Positions 25,236 through 33,711 are shown, counted from the stretch's first letter. The stretch: DNA of 64,000 nucleotides from Halomonas zincidurans B6 (GCF_000731955.1 NZ_JNCK01000001.1:434001-498000), one strand, 5' to 3'. Numbers and translations: made by a program. Notes: a model not told the origin generated them from the sequence alone.

Positions 25236-26957
25236 TCAGCGATCGTCCGGCGATGTTTCCAGGCTGGTTGGCACGACATACAGTGGCGCTGCCTGGGTGT
25301 CGCCCTGGCAGCCCCCGAAGGCCTTGCCCGGTATCAACCACCAGCGATCGCCATTCTGCAACCCCAGGTCACGGGCCAGCGAAAGATCGGCGCATTGCAA
25401 TTCATCAGCCCTATTCTGATCGATGAATAGCCAGCGTTGCCGAGGCTGGGCATTCAGCCAGGCATAGGCGCGCTGCAACTGCCGACCCAGCGGGGTGGCG
25501 TTGCCGAAGTGGACGGTCGGCTGGCGCGTTTGCAGAAGGAATTCTTCGTCGAAGTCGACCATCGCCAGCCAGGTATCGTCACCGGTGATCCGTTCGACGC
25601 GTTGCATCATGTCGCGTGGCGAGCGGGTGGCATCGAGCTGGGCATAGCCCCAGGTCGACCACAGTACCCAGAACACCACCAGCCAGCTGGCCAGCGCCAG
25701 CATGCCGCGTCGCGGACGTAGCCAATAAAGCAGCGCCGCCGCACTCAGGCCCAGCACGATCCACCACAGCCACGGCGACAGGTCGTGTTTCGCGGCCAGT
25801 TCGGCGAGCGCCGTCAACCCGGCCGCGCCGAGCAGGCCTGCGCTCAGGAAAATGCCGCCGAGGAGGGCGAGCAGTGCAGCGCCCAGCCAATGCAGCCAGC
25901 GCTTGCTCAGCAGGCCCGGCAGCAACGGCGCCATGGCCAGCACCAGCAGCGGAATCCCCGGCAGTACATAGATGCCACGCTTGCCCGGCGACAACGAGAA
26001 GAACACGACCAGCAGAACCACTCCGCTAAGCGGCAGCAGTATCCGGGCATCGAGCCGGCGAGCGCGATGCCACCAGGCGGGCAGCAGCCAGGGCAGCCCC
26101 AGGATCAATGGCAGCCAGGCCCAGGAAATTACCATGACGAGGTAGTAGTACCAGGGCTCGAGATGATGCCAGGACTCGGCATAGCGCTCGCCGGTCTGCT
26201 TGAACAGGATGTTGTTGCGGTAGGCGGCAAGGGTCGGATCGTCGCTCAGCGTAGTAATCAGCACCATCGGTACCACCCACAGCGCGATGGTCGCAAGGAG
26301 GACCAATACCCCCAGTGCTAGGTCCTTCCAGGCCAGGCGGACGGCCTGGCCGCGCCACGCCAGCAGCCCCCAGGCTGGCAGCATCAACAATGGCAAAAAG
26401 CCCACGCCCTTGGTGAGAACCCCCAGCCCCATCGCCACGCAGCCGATGTACCACCAGCGCCGCGCCGGTCCCAGCAGGGCATGCCGCAACAACCCGTAGG
26501 CGCCGAGAGTGGTCCACAGCGTTACCAGCATGTCGATCTGCGCGGTCTTGGCCTGGAGCACGAACTGCAGGGTGGTCAGCAGCGCGATGCCGGTGAGCGT
26601 AGCGATGCGTCGACCATAGAGCCGCCGCGCGAGATCCATCACCAATCCCAGCGTGCCCAGCGCGCCGATCAGCGAGGGCAGCAGAAAGCCCAGCCGCACC
26701 GATCCGGTCAGGGCGATCGCCGCCGCCGACGCCCACATGAAGATCGGCGGTTTGTCGGGGTAGGGCTCGCCGCCGCGATGGGGAATCCAGAAATTGCCGG
26801 TATCGAGCATCTCCAGCGCGTTGAGAGCAAAGCGCGGCTCGTCGGCCGGCCATGGATCGCGCAGGCCGATGCCCAGGGCCAGCAAGAGCACGGCTGCGAT
26901 CAGCACCAACAGTCCGCTAAGGTGCTGCTTGCCGCGAAGGTAAGCGGGGCGTTGCAT
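25236..26957 (-). CDS. GT39-family (ArnT-like) lipid-linked sugar transferase
   Basis: A 573-residue polytopic inner-membrane enzyme of the ArnT/PMT type, which moves a sugar from an undecaprenyl-phosphate carrier to lipid A or a protein on the periplasmic side. The key acidic motif is in DPWPADEPRFALNAL (first periplasmic loop), with GGEPYPDKPPIFMW next. About 12 hydrophobic segments follow, then a soluble C-terminal part from about residue 440. It is the third gene of an operon with a GT2 polyprenyl-phosphate glycosyltransferase and a LAB-N protein, next to a PmrA-like two-component system, so lipid A modification is the natural reading. Which sugar is used is unknown, because no arnA/arnB homologues are here. 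Confidence 0.85.
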   Translation of the reverse strand: MQRPAYLRGKQHLSGLLVLIAAVLLLALGIGLRDPWPADEPRFALNALEMLDTGNFWIPHRGGEPYPDKPPIFMWASAAAIALTGSVRLGFLLPSLIGALGTLGLVMDLARRLYGRRIATLTGIALLTTLQFVLQAKTAQIDMLVTLWTTLGAYGLLRHALLGPARRWWYIGCVAMGLGVLTKGVGFLPLLMLPAWGLLAWRGQAVRLAWKDLALGVLVLLATIALWVVPMVLITTLSDDPTLAAYRNNILFKQTGERYAESWHHLEPWYYYLVMVISWAWLPLILGLPWLLPAWWHRARRLDARILLPLSGVVLLVVFFSLSPGKRGIYVLPGIPLLVLAMAPLLPGLLSKRWLHWLGAALLALLGGIFLSAGLLGAAGLTALAELAAKHDLSPWLWWIVLGLSAAALLYWLRPRRGMLALASWLVVFWVLWSTWGYAQLDATRSPRDMMQRVERITGDDTWLAMVDFDEEFLLQTRQPTVHFGNATPLGRQLQRAYAWLNAQPRQRWLFIDQNRADELQCADLSLARDLGLQNGDRWWLIPGKAFGGCQGDTQAAPLYVVPTSLETSPDDR

Positions 26958-26984
26958 GGCTACTCACCATTCGAAGGAAATGGG

Positions 26985-27272
26985 CTAAGAGCGTGAGGTT
27001 TCCTGTTCCAGGCGGGACTCCCGGTGAATCAGCATCAGATTGCGGACATAGATGAACAGCCCCGCCCCCTGGCCGACGATGAACACCGGGTCCTGTCGAT
27101 ACAGCGCATAGGCGAGCAGTGTGGCGCCGCCCCCCAGGCTGAAGAACCAGAAAGCCTTGGGGACGATGCTGCGCTTGGCGCGTTCACTGGCGATCCATTG
27201 GACCATGAAGCGCGCCGAGAACAGCGCCTGGCCAAGAAAGCCGATGGTGATCCACAACCACTCCTGACTCAC
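26985..27272 (-). CDS. LAB-N (lipid A biosynthesis N-terminal) domain membrane protein
   Basis: A 95-residue membrane protein with three helices and the LAB-N signature LGQALFSARFMVQWIASERAKRS, then FWFFSLGGGATLLAYALYRQDPVFIVGQ. This domain is found at the N-terminus of some lipid-A-disaccharide synthases and as stand-alone proteins next to GT2 and GT39 genes. It overlaps the upstream GT2 gene by 4 bases and precedes the GT39 gene by 27, so it may help flip or present the lipid-linked sugar, as ArnE/F do. That role is inferred. Confidence 0.85.
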   Translation of the reverse strand: MSQEWLWITIGFLGQALFSARFMVQWIASERAKRSIVPKAFWFFSLGGGATLLAYALYRQDPVFIVGQGAGLFIYVRNLMLIHRESRLEQETSRS

Positions 27273-28093
27273 CGAGATACCCCCTTCAAGGTGCTTGCAT
27301 GACCGGCCCTCTGGAGAGCCTGCTCGGGCAGAGCAGGCTCTCCAGTACTCAGGTCATTGCTCAGGGTTGTCGGCCCGCTGACGCTTTCCAGCGGCGCGGG
27401 CAAACGCGAACGTCGATGCAGCCACATGACACCCAGCAGATCGACCAGGCCGGCCCATAACCGATTGTTGAGCCCGTAATGCGAGCGTCCGCTGCCGCGC
27501 GGGCGGTGATTGACTGGTAGCGATAGACAATTGCCCCCCTGCATCAGCACCAGCGCGGGGGTGAAGCGATGCATATGGTCGAAGTAGGGTAGGTCGAGAA
27601 AGGCCTGGCGGCGTATGACCTTGAGGCCGCATCCGGTATCAGGCGTGGCGTCATCGAGCAGCGCCGCGCGAACGCCGTTGGCGACCCGCGAGGAGAGCCG
27701 CTTGAGCCAGTCGTCGCGACGGTTGGTGCGTTGGCCGATGACCAGCGTGACATCGCCTCGCTGGGCGCGTTCGAAAAGCCTCGGAAGATCAGCGGGATCG
27801 TTCTGGCCATCGCCATCCAGCATTGCCAGCCAGCATCCCCGCGCCGCACCGGCGGCTTGCCAGATCGAGGTGCTCTGCCCGGCGCTGCGCGCGTGACGAA
27901 AGGGCCGCAGTCGAGCATCCTGCTCGGCGCGCCGACAAAGCAATTCCCAGCTGCCATCTCGCGAGGCATCGTCGACTACCAGAATCTCGTAGTCGGTATC
28001 CGCAAGGGCGGCCTGAATCTCGTCGAGCAACGTAGGCAGGTTGCCGGCCTCATCTTTGGCGGGTATCAGAATGGAAAGCTGCGGTGCTGTCAC
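27269..28093 (-). CDS. Glycosyltransferase family 2, polyprenyl-phosphate sugar synthase-like
   Basis: A 274-residue GT-A enzyme similar to dolichol/undecaprenyl-phosphate mannosyltransferases, which load a sugar on the lipid carrier at the cytoplasmic face. SILIPAKDEAGNLPTLLDE and EILVVDDASRDGS form the nucleotide site, and AMLDGDGQNDPADLPRL contains the metal-binding DxD-like motif. PDTGCGLKVIRRQAF follows. It starts with GTG at 28093. It is the first gene of the GT2-LAB-N-GT39 operon and diverges from the response regulator gene across the CTTAA box and the 84-bp repeats. The C-terminal coding part holds a 15-bp perfect hairpin. Confidence 0.87.
   Translation of the reverse strand: MTAPQLSILIPAKDEAGNLPTLLDEIQAALADTDYEILVVDDASRDGSWELLCRRAEQDARLRPFRHARSAGQSTSIWQAAGAARGCWLAMLDGDGQNDPADLPRLFERAQRGDVTLVIGQRTNRRDDWLKRLSSRVANGVRAALLDDATPDTGCGLKVIRRQAFLDLPYFDHMHRFTPALVLMQGGNCLSLPVNHRPRGSGRSHYGLNNRLWAGLVDLLGVMWLHRRSRLPAPLESVSGPTTLSNDLSTGEPALPEQALQRAGHASTLKGVSR
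27311..27345. other. 15-bp perfect hairpin inside the GT2 gene 3' end
   Basis: The arms 27311-27325 and 27331-27345 are perfectly complementary around a 5-nt loop. It lies within the last 30 codons of the GT2 coding sequence, just before the LAB-N gene. No T-tract follows, so simple termination is unlikely; it could modulate readthrough or mRNA decay inside the operon. Confidence 0.5.
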
Positions 28094-28144
28094 GATGGAG
28101 CCCTATGATGTCCCTATTGCAGGTCGCCAGTCTGGCAGATTTTC

Positions 28145-28161
28145 CTTAAACTATCCTTAAG
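28145..28161. promoter_or_regulatory. PmrA-like CTTAA-N6-CTTAA box
   Basis: CTTAAA and CTTAAG half-sites are separated by 5 bases (11-bp period), in the form of the PmrA/QseB direct-repeat box YTTAAK-N5-YTTAAK, with one mismatch. It sits in the divergent gap between the sugar-transfer operon and the OmpR-type regulator, 52 bases from the GT2 start. Likely binding site of the neighbouring response regulator. Confidence 0.55.
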
Positions 28162-28183
28162 CCCTTCTAAGTACTCTAACAGT

Positions 28184-28551
28184 AATCAGCGAGGCTATCG
28201 CATTCAAGAGACTGGAGTTTGCATACTTTCCTTGAGCTCGTGACAGGCAGAAACGATGGACGGTGGCAATCAGCGAGGCTATCGCATTCAAGAGACTGGA
28301 GTTTGCATACTTTCCTTGAGCTCGTGACAGGCAGAAACGATGGACGGTGGCAATCAGCGAGGCTATCGCATTCAAGAGACTGGAGTTTGCATGCTTTCCT
28401 TGAGCTCGTGACAGGCAGAAACGATGGACGGTGGCAATCAGCGAGGCTATCGCATTCAAGAGACTGGAGTTTGCATACTTTCCTTGAGCTCGTGACAGGC
28501 AGAAACGATGGACGGTGGCAATCAGCGAGGCTATCGCATTCAAGAGACTGG
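28184..28551. repeat. 84-bp tandem repeat array (four copies plus a partial fifth)
   Basis: Units start at 28184, 28268, 28352, 28436 and 28520; the first four are full 84-bp copies and the last is cut at about 32 bp. Copies are identical except for one base (G at 28393 in the third). There are no unique spacers, so this is not a CRISPR array. The array fills the gap between the CTTAA box and the response regulator start, ending about 27 bases before the ATG. 84 is a multiple of 3 and both strands stay open, which creates spurious reading frames. Confidence 0.95.
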
Positions 28552-28577
28552 ACAGAGAATGGAGCGATGAGGCCGGC

Positions 28578-29240
28578 ATGCGCGTATTACTGGTAGAGGA
28601 TGACCCGCTGCTGGGCGACGGTATCAAGACGGCCCTGCAGCGTGAGGGCTACGCGGTGGACTGGCTGTTAAGCGGCCACGATGCGCTGGCCGCGGTACGC
28701 TACGATACCTTCTCGGTGGTGGTGCTGGATCTGGGGCTGCCCGATCTTGACGGCATGCAGGTGTTGAAGGAGATTCGCCGCCGCAGTGTCCTGCCTGTCT
28801 TGATCCTGACTGCCCGTGATGACATCGAGGCGCGTATCGCTGGACTCGATGGGGGCGCCGACGATTACGTGCTCAAGCCCTTCGATCTGCAGGAACTGCT
28901 GGCGCGGCTACGTGTAGTGATGCGTCGCGCCCAGGGGCGGGCTTCGCAGATCATCGAGATCGGCCCGCTGCGGATCGACGAGGCGAGCCATGAAGTGACC
29001 TGGCATGCCCGGGTGGTGCCGCTGGCGCGACGCGAGTATGCATTGCTGCTCGAACTTGCCCGCCATCCGGAGAAGATCATGACCCGTCCGCATCTCGAGA
29101 GCCTGCTTTACGGCTGGAATGAAGAGATAGCCTCCAATGCCGTTGAGGTGCATATTCATCACCTGCGCCGAAAGCTCGACAAACGGCTGATCGCCACCGT
29201 GCGAGGTATCGGCTATCGCCTGAGCCCGAACTGCGAATGA
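28578..29240 (+). CDS. OmpR-family response regulator (PmrA/QseB-like)
   Basis: A 220-residue two-component regulator. The receiver domain has the acidic pair in VEDDPLL, phosphorylated Asp51 (VVVLDLGLPD) and the lysine in DYVLKPFD. The C-terminal winged helix ends NAVEVHIHHLRRKLDKRLIATVRGIGYRL, the OmpR/PhoB signature. Start ATG 28578 has GAGG a few bases upstream; an earlier in-frame ATG lies in the 84-bp repeat array and is unlikely to be used. It overlaps the sensor kinase by 4 bases. The upstream CTTAA box and divergent lipid-A-type genes suggest that it controls surface modification. Confidence 0.9.
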   Translation: MRVLLVEDDPLLGDGIKTALQREGYAVDWLLSGHDALAAVRYDTFSVVVLDLGLPDLDGMQVLKEIRRRSVLPVLILTARDDIEARIAGLDGGADDYVLKPFDLQELLARLRVVMRRAQGRASQIIEIGPLRIDEASHEVTWHARVVPLARREYALLLELARHPEKIMTRPHLESLLYGWNEEIASNAVEVHIHHLRRKLDKRLIATVRGIGYRLSPNCE

Positions 29241-30655
29241 TCTCGATCAGGCGCTATCTTACCCGCACCCTGGCGCTGGTGCTGGCCGCGATCACGGCAC
29301 TGAGCATCACCGCCGCCTACCTGATCACCAAGTATGAGATGGAAGAGATACTCGATGCTCAACTGAGCTTGCAAGCGCGTTTGATCGCCGCCCAGATCAG
29401 CGCCGACACGCCCCTTGCGACCTATCGCGAGATCGCCGCACAGCTCAGCCAGCCCGGGCATCCGGCGCGACGCTATACCGAGGGTCGGGCGGAGCCCCCC
29501 GATGCCCCGGGCGAGGCAGTGCGTTATAGCCACGAGGAGCGCATGCTCGCGGTGGGTTTCTGGAACGGCGATGGCACGCCGCGTTTGCTAGGCGCGAAAT
29601 GGAACGACCAGGTTCCCTTTCCGCCGCCGAGTGCCGTGGGGTATCGTTGGATCGACTATGGCGGTGATCGTTGGCGGGTGTTTTCGCTGTTCGATACGCG
29701 CAGCGAGACCTGGATACGTGTCGGCATCCAGGAGGAGTTCATCGATGAGCTTGGCGGCAAGATCACCCTGGGCAACCTGATTCCGATGTTGATCGCCTTG
29801 CCGCTGCTGCTGCTGGCCACGGCATGGATCGTCAAGCGCAGCCTCAGACCTATCGACGCTCTGTCGCGTGAAGTGGCCAGTCGCAATGACCGCCAGCTGA
29901 GTTTCATCGAGGCCACTGTGCCGCGGGAATTGGGCGGCCTGCAGGCCTCGATCAACGCCTTCATCGCCCGCTTGCGCGAGACGCTGGAGCGTGAGCGGCT
30001 CTTCACTGCCGATGCAGCCCATGAGCTGCGCACCCCGCTGGCCGGAATCAAGATTCACCTGGATAACGCGCGTGCCGGCGAAGGCGCCTCGCTGGACAAG
30101 GCCTACACCGGTGTGGCGCGCCTGCAGCGGGTCGTCGAGCAGCTGCTGGTACTGGCCCGACTGGACCGCGGCGACGCCCAGCAGGCGCATGATATCGATA
30201 TCTACCCGCTGGTGCTGGAACTGGTCGCTGAACTCTGGCCCTGGGCTCAGGCGCGTGGCCAGACGCTCGAAGTGACAGGGTCGACATCGCTTCGGGTCCG
30301 CGCCGACCCGGTCGAGATGGGCATCCTGGTGCGCAATCTCGTGGATAACGCACTGCGCTACACGCCTGACGGCGGGTGCGTGACGCTCGAGCTGGCGAGC
30401 GCCGCGGGCGAGGCGCGGCTGATCGTGCGCGATAACGGTCCCGGGGTCCCGGAAGCCATGCTCGCACGGGTCACCGAACGCTTTCGGCGCGCCACGGACC
30501 AGCGCACTACCGGCAGCGGACTGGGCCTGTCGATCGTGCTCGAGCTGGCACAGCGTCAGCAAGCGCGGCTGACGCTGGCCAATCGCGATCCGTGCGGGCT
30601 CGAAGTGACTCTGGCATGGCCGGCAGCGGGCGCGACTCGGGTAATGACGCCGTAA
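29237..30655 (+). CDS. Sensor histidine kinase (PmrB/QseC-like)
   Basis: A 472-residue inner-membrane kinase and partner of the regulator just upstream (ATGA overlap). TM1 is near residues 10-30 (LALVLAAITALSITAAYLI); a periplasmic sensor loop of about 140 residues follows; TM2 is near 180-197 (LIPMLIALPLLLLATAWIV). Then come HAMP, the phospho-acceptor H-box ADAAHELRTPLAGIKIH, the N-box LVRNLVDNALRYTPDGG, and G-boxes IVRDNGPGVP and TTGSGLGLSIV. The signal could be metal, pH or cationic peptides as for PmrB, but the loop is too divergent to say. A hairpin terminator follows. Confidence 0.9.
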   Translation: MISIRRYLTRTLALVLAAITALSITAAYLITKYEMEEILDAQLSLQARLIAAQISADTPLATYREIAAQLSQPGHPARRYTEGRAEPPDAPGEAVRYSHEERMLAVGFWNGDGTPRLLGAKWNDQVPFPPPSAVGYRWIDYGGDRWRVFSLFDTRSETWIRVGIQEEFIDELGGKITLGNLIPMLIALPLLLLATAWIVKRSLRPIDALSREVASRNDRQLSFIEATVPRELGGLQASINAFIARLRETLERERLFTADAAHELRTPLAGIKIHLDNARAGEGASLDKAYTGVARLQRVVEQLLVLARLDRGDAQQAHDIDIYPLVLELVAELWPWAQARGQTLEVTGSTSLRVRADPVEMGILVRNLVDNALRYTPDGGCVTLELASAAGEARLIVRDNGPGVPEAMLARVTERFRRATDQRTTGSGLGLSIVLELAQRQQARLTLANRDPCGLEVTLAWPAAGATRVMTP

Positions 30656-30668
30656 TCGCGCATCCTCT

Positions 30669-30709
30669 AACGCAAAAGGTCTCGCCGCATTCGGCGAGGC
30701 CTTTGCGTT
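30669..30709. terminator. Hairpin terminator after the sensor kinase
   Basis: A long imperfect stem (AACGCAAAAGG / CCTTTGCGTT arms around a CTCGCCG-CATT-CGGCGAG core) between the convergent sensor kinase and mtfA genes. The A-rich and T-rich outer arms suggest it works in both directions. Confidence 0.8.
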
Positions 30710-30728
30710 TGTGTGAAGAGCCGAGGAC

Positions 30729-31508
30729 TCAGCGCGGCAGGCGAGCCAAGGGCGCCTGGCGAAAGTAGCGTGCGAGCAGTGCATAGAGCTCGGGGTAGGC
30801 GCCATCGAGCACGTCGGGGGCACTGAAGAAGGTCTCGCAGCATACCGCGAAGCACTCGCCGGGATGCGTCGCGGCGTAGTCGTCGATCGGCGTGGGCTGG
30901 CCACGCTCGAGGTGCGCCTGCAGATCGTCCCATACCGCCGTGAATACCCGGTGCCACTCTTCGGCGGCGATATCCCGCGGCAGCGGCGGGCAGCCGTCGG
31001 CCTCCTGCGAGTTGCCCATGTCGAGCTTGTGGGCGAATTCGTGGATCACCACGTTGAAGCCGCTCCAGTCGCCGCTGTCCGCCAGGTCGGCCAGCGACAC
31101 CACGATCGGCCCCTGGTACCAGGTCTCGCCGACTCGCTCGTCCTCGTATTCGTGCACCACGCCGGCGTCGTCCATCTCTTCCACATGGCGCCGAAACGCG
31201 TCGGGGACCACCACCACCTGATGGACGTTGGCGAACGCCTCGCGGGCCGCTCTGTCGTCCCAGCCGAGCGTCAGCAGGCAGGCCTGGGCGGCCAGGCCCA
31301 GGCGCGCGGGCAGGTCGAAGGCGTCGTCGTCGGGTAGCGTCAGACGCTTGCGGTGCAAGAACGCCCAGGCGCGCTCACCGAGCCGTTCGGTGTCGGCGTC
31401 GTCGAGTGTCGCGAGCAGCGGCACGCGCCGGCGAGCCTCCCGCCAGTCGGCTTCGGGGAAGGGCCGGCGTGCGCCGCCCAGGCGCTTGAGCTCATTCCAC
31501 AGGCTCAT
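30729..31508 (-). CDS. mtfA: MtfA-like zinc peptidase (Mlc titration factor family)
   Basis: A 259-residue cytosolic protein. MtfA in E. coli binds and inactivates the glucose repressor Mlc and has aminopeptidase activity. The HEXXH-like zinc site is VVIHEFAHKLDMGN, with QEADG just after, and the downstream glutamate is probably in FAVCCETFFS. The length is normal for the family. It is monocistronic and converges on the sensor kinase. No Mlc homologue is in the window, so the regulatory partner in this organism is unknown. Confidence 0.87.
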   Translation of the reverse strand: MSLWNELKRLGGARRPFPEADWREARRRVPLLATLDDADTERLGERAWAFLHRKRLTLPDDDAFDLPARLGLAAQACLLTLGWDDRAAREAFANVHQVVVVPDAFRRHVEEMDDAGVVHEYEDERVGETWYQGPIVVSLADLADSGDWSGFNVVIHEFAHKLDMGNSQEADGCPPLPRDIAAEEWHRVFTAVWDDLQAHLERGQPTPIDDYAATHPGECFAVCCETFFSAPDVLDGAYPELYALLARYFRQAPLARLPR

Positions 31509-31541
31509 GGTGCGTCTCGCTGGTGTACATTCAGCCGCTGG

Positions 31542-33122
31542 TCAGTTGCCATCGTCCTGTCTGCTTCCGGATGGCCGGCCCCCCGACTTCCACGACCAGT
31601 CGCGCAGGCGCAGGTCGTAGAGATCCTGGCGGCGATCCTTGAGGTTGGTCACCGAGCCTTCGCTGCGCACCACCTTGAGTCTCGTCAGGTCGAGATCCGA
31701 GAACATCACCATCTCGGTGTTGGGGGTGGTCTCGGAGAGCACCGCATCGTGGGGGAAGGCGAAGTCCGACGGCGAGAACACCGACGACTGGGCGTACTGG
31801 ATGTCGAGATTCTCGATCGACGGCACGTTGCCGACGCTGCCGCACAGCACCACGTAGCATTCGTTCTCGATGGCGCGTGCCTGCGAGCAGTGGCGCACCC
31901 GCAGGTAGCTGTTCTTGGTGTCGGTCCAGAACGGCACAAATAATATGTCCATGTCCTGGTCGGCGAGCAGCCGCGGCAGTTCCGGGAACTCCACGTCGTA
32001 GCAGATCAGGATGCCCACGCGGCCGGCGTCGGTGTCGAACACGCGCAGCTCGTCGCCGCCTTCCACCACCCAGTCGCGGCGCTCCTGCGGGGTGATGTGC
32101 AGCTTGGCCTGGCGGTCGATCTCGCCGTCGCGATGGCACAGGTAGGAGACGTTATAGAGCTTGTCGTCGTCGCCGATCTCGACCATCGAGCCGGCGACGA
32201 TGTTGATGTTGAACGACACCGCCATGCGCGAGATCTCGTTCTTGAAGCGCTCGGTGAAGCCGGCCAGGAAACGGATCGCCTCGATCTGGTTGGACTGGTC
32301 GGTGAGCCCCATCAACGGCGTGTTGAACAGCTCCGGCAGCACCGCGAAGTCGCTCTGGTAGTCGGCCACCGCATCGACGAAGTACTCGACCTGCTGGAGC
32401 ACCGATTCCACCGAGGCGAACTCGCGCATCTGCCACTGCACCGCGCCGACGCGCACCTGGGTCTTGCGCGTCTCGAGCACCCGCTCGGCGGGTTCGAAGA
32501 GGATGTTGTTCCACTCCAGCAGCGTCGCGTAGCCCTGGGATTTCTCGTCCTCGGGCAGGTACTTGCGCAGCAGCCGCTTGACCTGAAAGTCGTTGGCCAG
32601 CTGGAACGATAGGATCGGGTCGTGGATCTCCTTGCGGGCGACCCTTTCCAGGTACTCGGTGGGCGACATCTCGGCGGCGTACTGGTGATAGTTGGGAATC
32701 CGCCCGCCGGCGAGAATCGAGCGCAGGTTGATCGAGCGGCACAGTTCCTTGCGCGCCTCGTAGAGGCGCCGGCCCAGGCGGTGGCCGCGATAGGCCGGGT
32801 CGATCAGCACGTCGAGGCCGTACAGCGCATCGCCGCCCGCGTCGTTGAGGATCACCTCGCGATGGCCGATCAGGTCGTCGTATTGGTGCGGGTTGGAGAA
32901 GGCGTCGTAATCGACCAGTGCGGTCAGCGCCACGCCGACGATGCGGCCGTCGTCCTCGATGAGGATCTGGCCGTCGGGAAACTCGCCGATCAGCTTGTCG
33001 ATGGTGTGTTTCGGCCAGGCCCCGCCGATGTCGTCGTAGACGGCATCCATCAGCGTCTTGAGCTGCGGATAGTCGTCGGGGGCCAGGTTGCGCAGGTTGA
33101 GGTGAAGATCGTCGAGCGACAT
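31542..33122 (-). CDS. Fusion of a GNAT acetyltransferase and a carbon-nitrogen hydrolase
   Basis: A 526-residue two-domain protein. Residues 1 to about 210 are a GNAT domain with the acetyl-CoA loop in DPAYRGHRLGRRLYEARKEL. Residues about 225-510 are a nitrilase-superfamily amidase with all three catalytic residues: Glu in LPELFNTPLMG, Lys in QAKLHITPQERRDW, and Cys in ILICYDVEFPEL. The same fusion is known as an annotated family in proteobacteria but its substrate is not known. One simple idea is that the two halves act on the same amine/amide pair. The last 25 residues are basic and Ser/Gly-rich. It is transcribed alone, downstream of the glsB-like gene. Confidence 0.87.
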   Translation of the reverse strand: MSLDDLHLNLRNLAPDDYPQLKTLMDAVYDDIGGAWPKHTIDKLIGEFPDGQILIEDDGRIVGVALTALVDYDAFSNPHQYDDLIGHREVILNDAGGDALYGLDVLIDPAYRGHRLGRRLYEARKELCRSINLRSILAGGRIPNYHQYAAEMSPTEYLERVARKEIHDPILSFQLANDFQVKRLLRKYLPEDEKSQGYATLLEWNNILFEPAERVLETRKTQVRVGAVQWQMREFASVESVLQQVEYFVDAVADYQSDFAVLPELFNTPLMGLTDQSNQIEAIRFLAGFTERFKNEISRMAVSFNINIVAGSMVEIGDDDKLYNVSYLCHRDGEIDRQAKLHITPQERRDWVVEGGDELRVFDTDAGRVGILICYDVEFPELPRLLADQDMDILFVPFWTDTKNSYLRVRHCSQARAIENECYVVLCGSVGNVPSIENLDIQYAQSSVFSPSDFAFPHDAVLSETTPNTEMVMFSDLDLTRLKVVRSEGSVTNLKDRRQDLYDLRLRDWSWKSGGRPSGSRQDDGN

Positions 33123-33180
33123 GGGATTCCTGATTCGTCAGTCCATGGCGTCAGGATACCATGCGAGCGCAAGGTAACGG

Positions 33181-33212
33181 GCCGGCCCGGCGGACTAAGC
33201 CGCCGGACCGGC
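33181..33212 (-). terminator. GC-rich hairpin downstream of the GlsB-like gene
   Basis: Arms 33181-33193 and 33200-33212 pair over 12 of 13 positions around a 6-nt loop. It lies between the glsB-like stop and the next gene's start on the same strand. There is no clear T-tract, so efficiency is uncertain. Confidence 0.55.
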
Positions 33213-33241
33213 TATCTCGGCGCTGGTTATTTACGCACAGC

Positions 33242-33490
33242 TCATTTACGCACGACGCGATAGATGATCAGCAACACGATGGCACCGATCACCGCAATGA
33301 TGAAGCTGCCGATGTTGAAGCCGGAGACGTCACCGAAGCCCAGTGCGGTTCCTATCCAGCCGCCAACGACGGCGCCGAGAATGCCGATGATGATAGTGAC
33401 AATGAAGCCACCCGGATCTTTACCCGGCATGATCAGCTTGGCAATCGCACCGGCGATCAGGCCGAAGATGATCCACGCAATAATTCCCAT
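33242..33490 (-). CDS. GlsB/YeaQ/YmgE family small stress membrane protein
   Basis: An 82-residue protein with three glycine-rich helices (GIIAWIIFGLIAGAIAKLI, IVTIIIGILGAVVGGWIGT and SFIIAVIGAIVLLIIYRVV) and a PGKDPGG loop, the transglycosylase-associated/GlsB signature. These proteins are often induced by general or osmotic stress; function is unknown. Start ATG 33490 is chosen for its AGGGA ribosome site and because the family begins MGIIAWI; 16 extra upstream codons are unlikely. Confidence 0.87.
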   Translation of the reverse strand: MGIIAWIIFGLIAGAIAKLIMPGKDPGGFIVTIIIGILGAVVGGWIGTALGFGDVSGFNIGSFIIAVIGAIVLLIIYRVVRK

Positions 33491-33711
33491 CGCGTCTATC
33501 CCTAGTTGATTCATGGTCTGGGCATGCCTTCCTGACATGCCCTCTGGAAGCTAGTCGTGGATGGCGGAAACGACAAGCGCCGAATTGGCGGCACCCTCTC
33601 CGCGAAAGGGGCGTCGGCGCTTCCAACAGAGCTTAGAGACGCATCGACCAGGACGCGTGGCGCTGGTTGGCAACGCATAGACGGGAGGGCATCGCAAAAT
33701 CTCTGGTATTG

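Noticed and set aside
28184..28551. Possible CRISPR array
   Set aside because: The repeats are directly adjacent with no unique spacers and no cas genes are near.
28157..28627. Repetitive open frames on both strands through the 84-bp array (for example a 156-residue minus-strand frame)
   Set aside because: They exist only because the repeat length is a multiple of three and contains no stops. There is no ribosome site or independent homology, and the composition follows the repeat.
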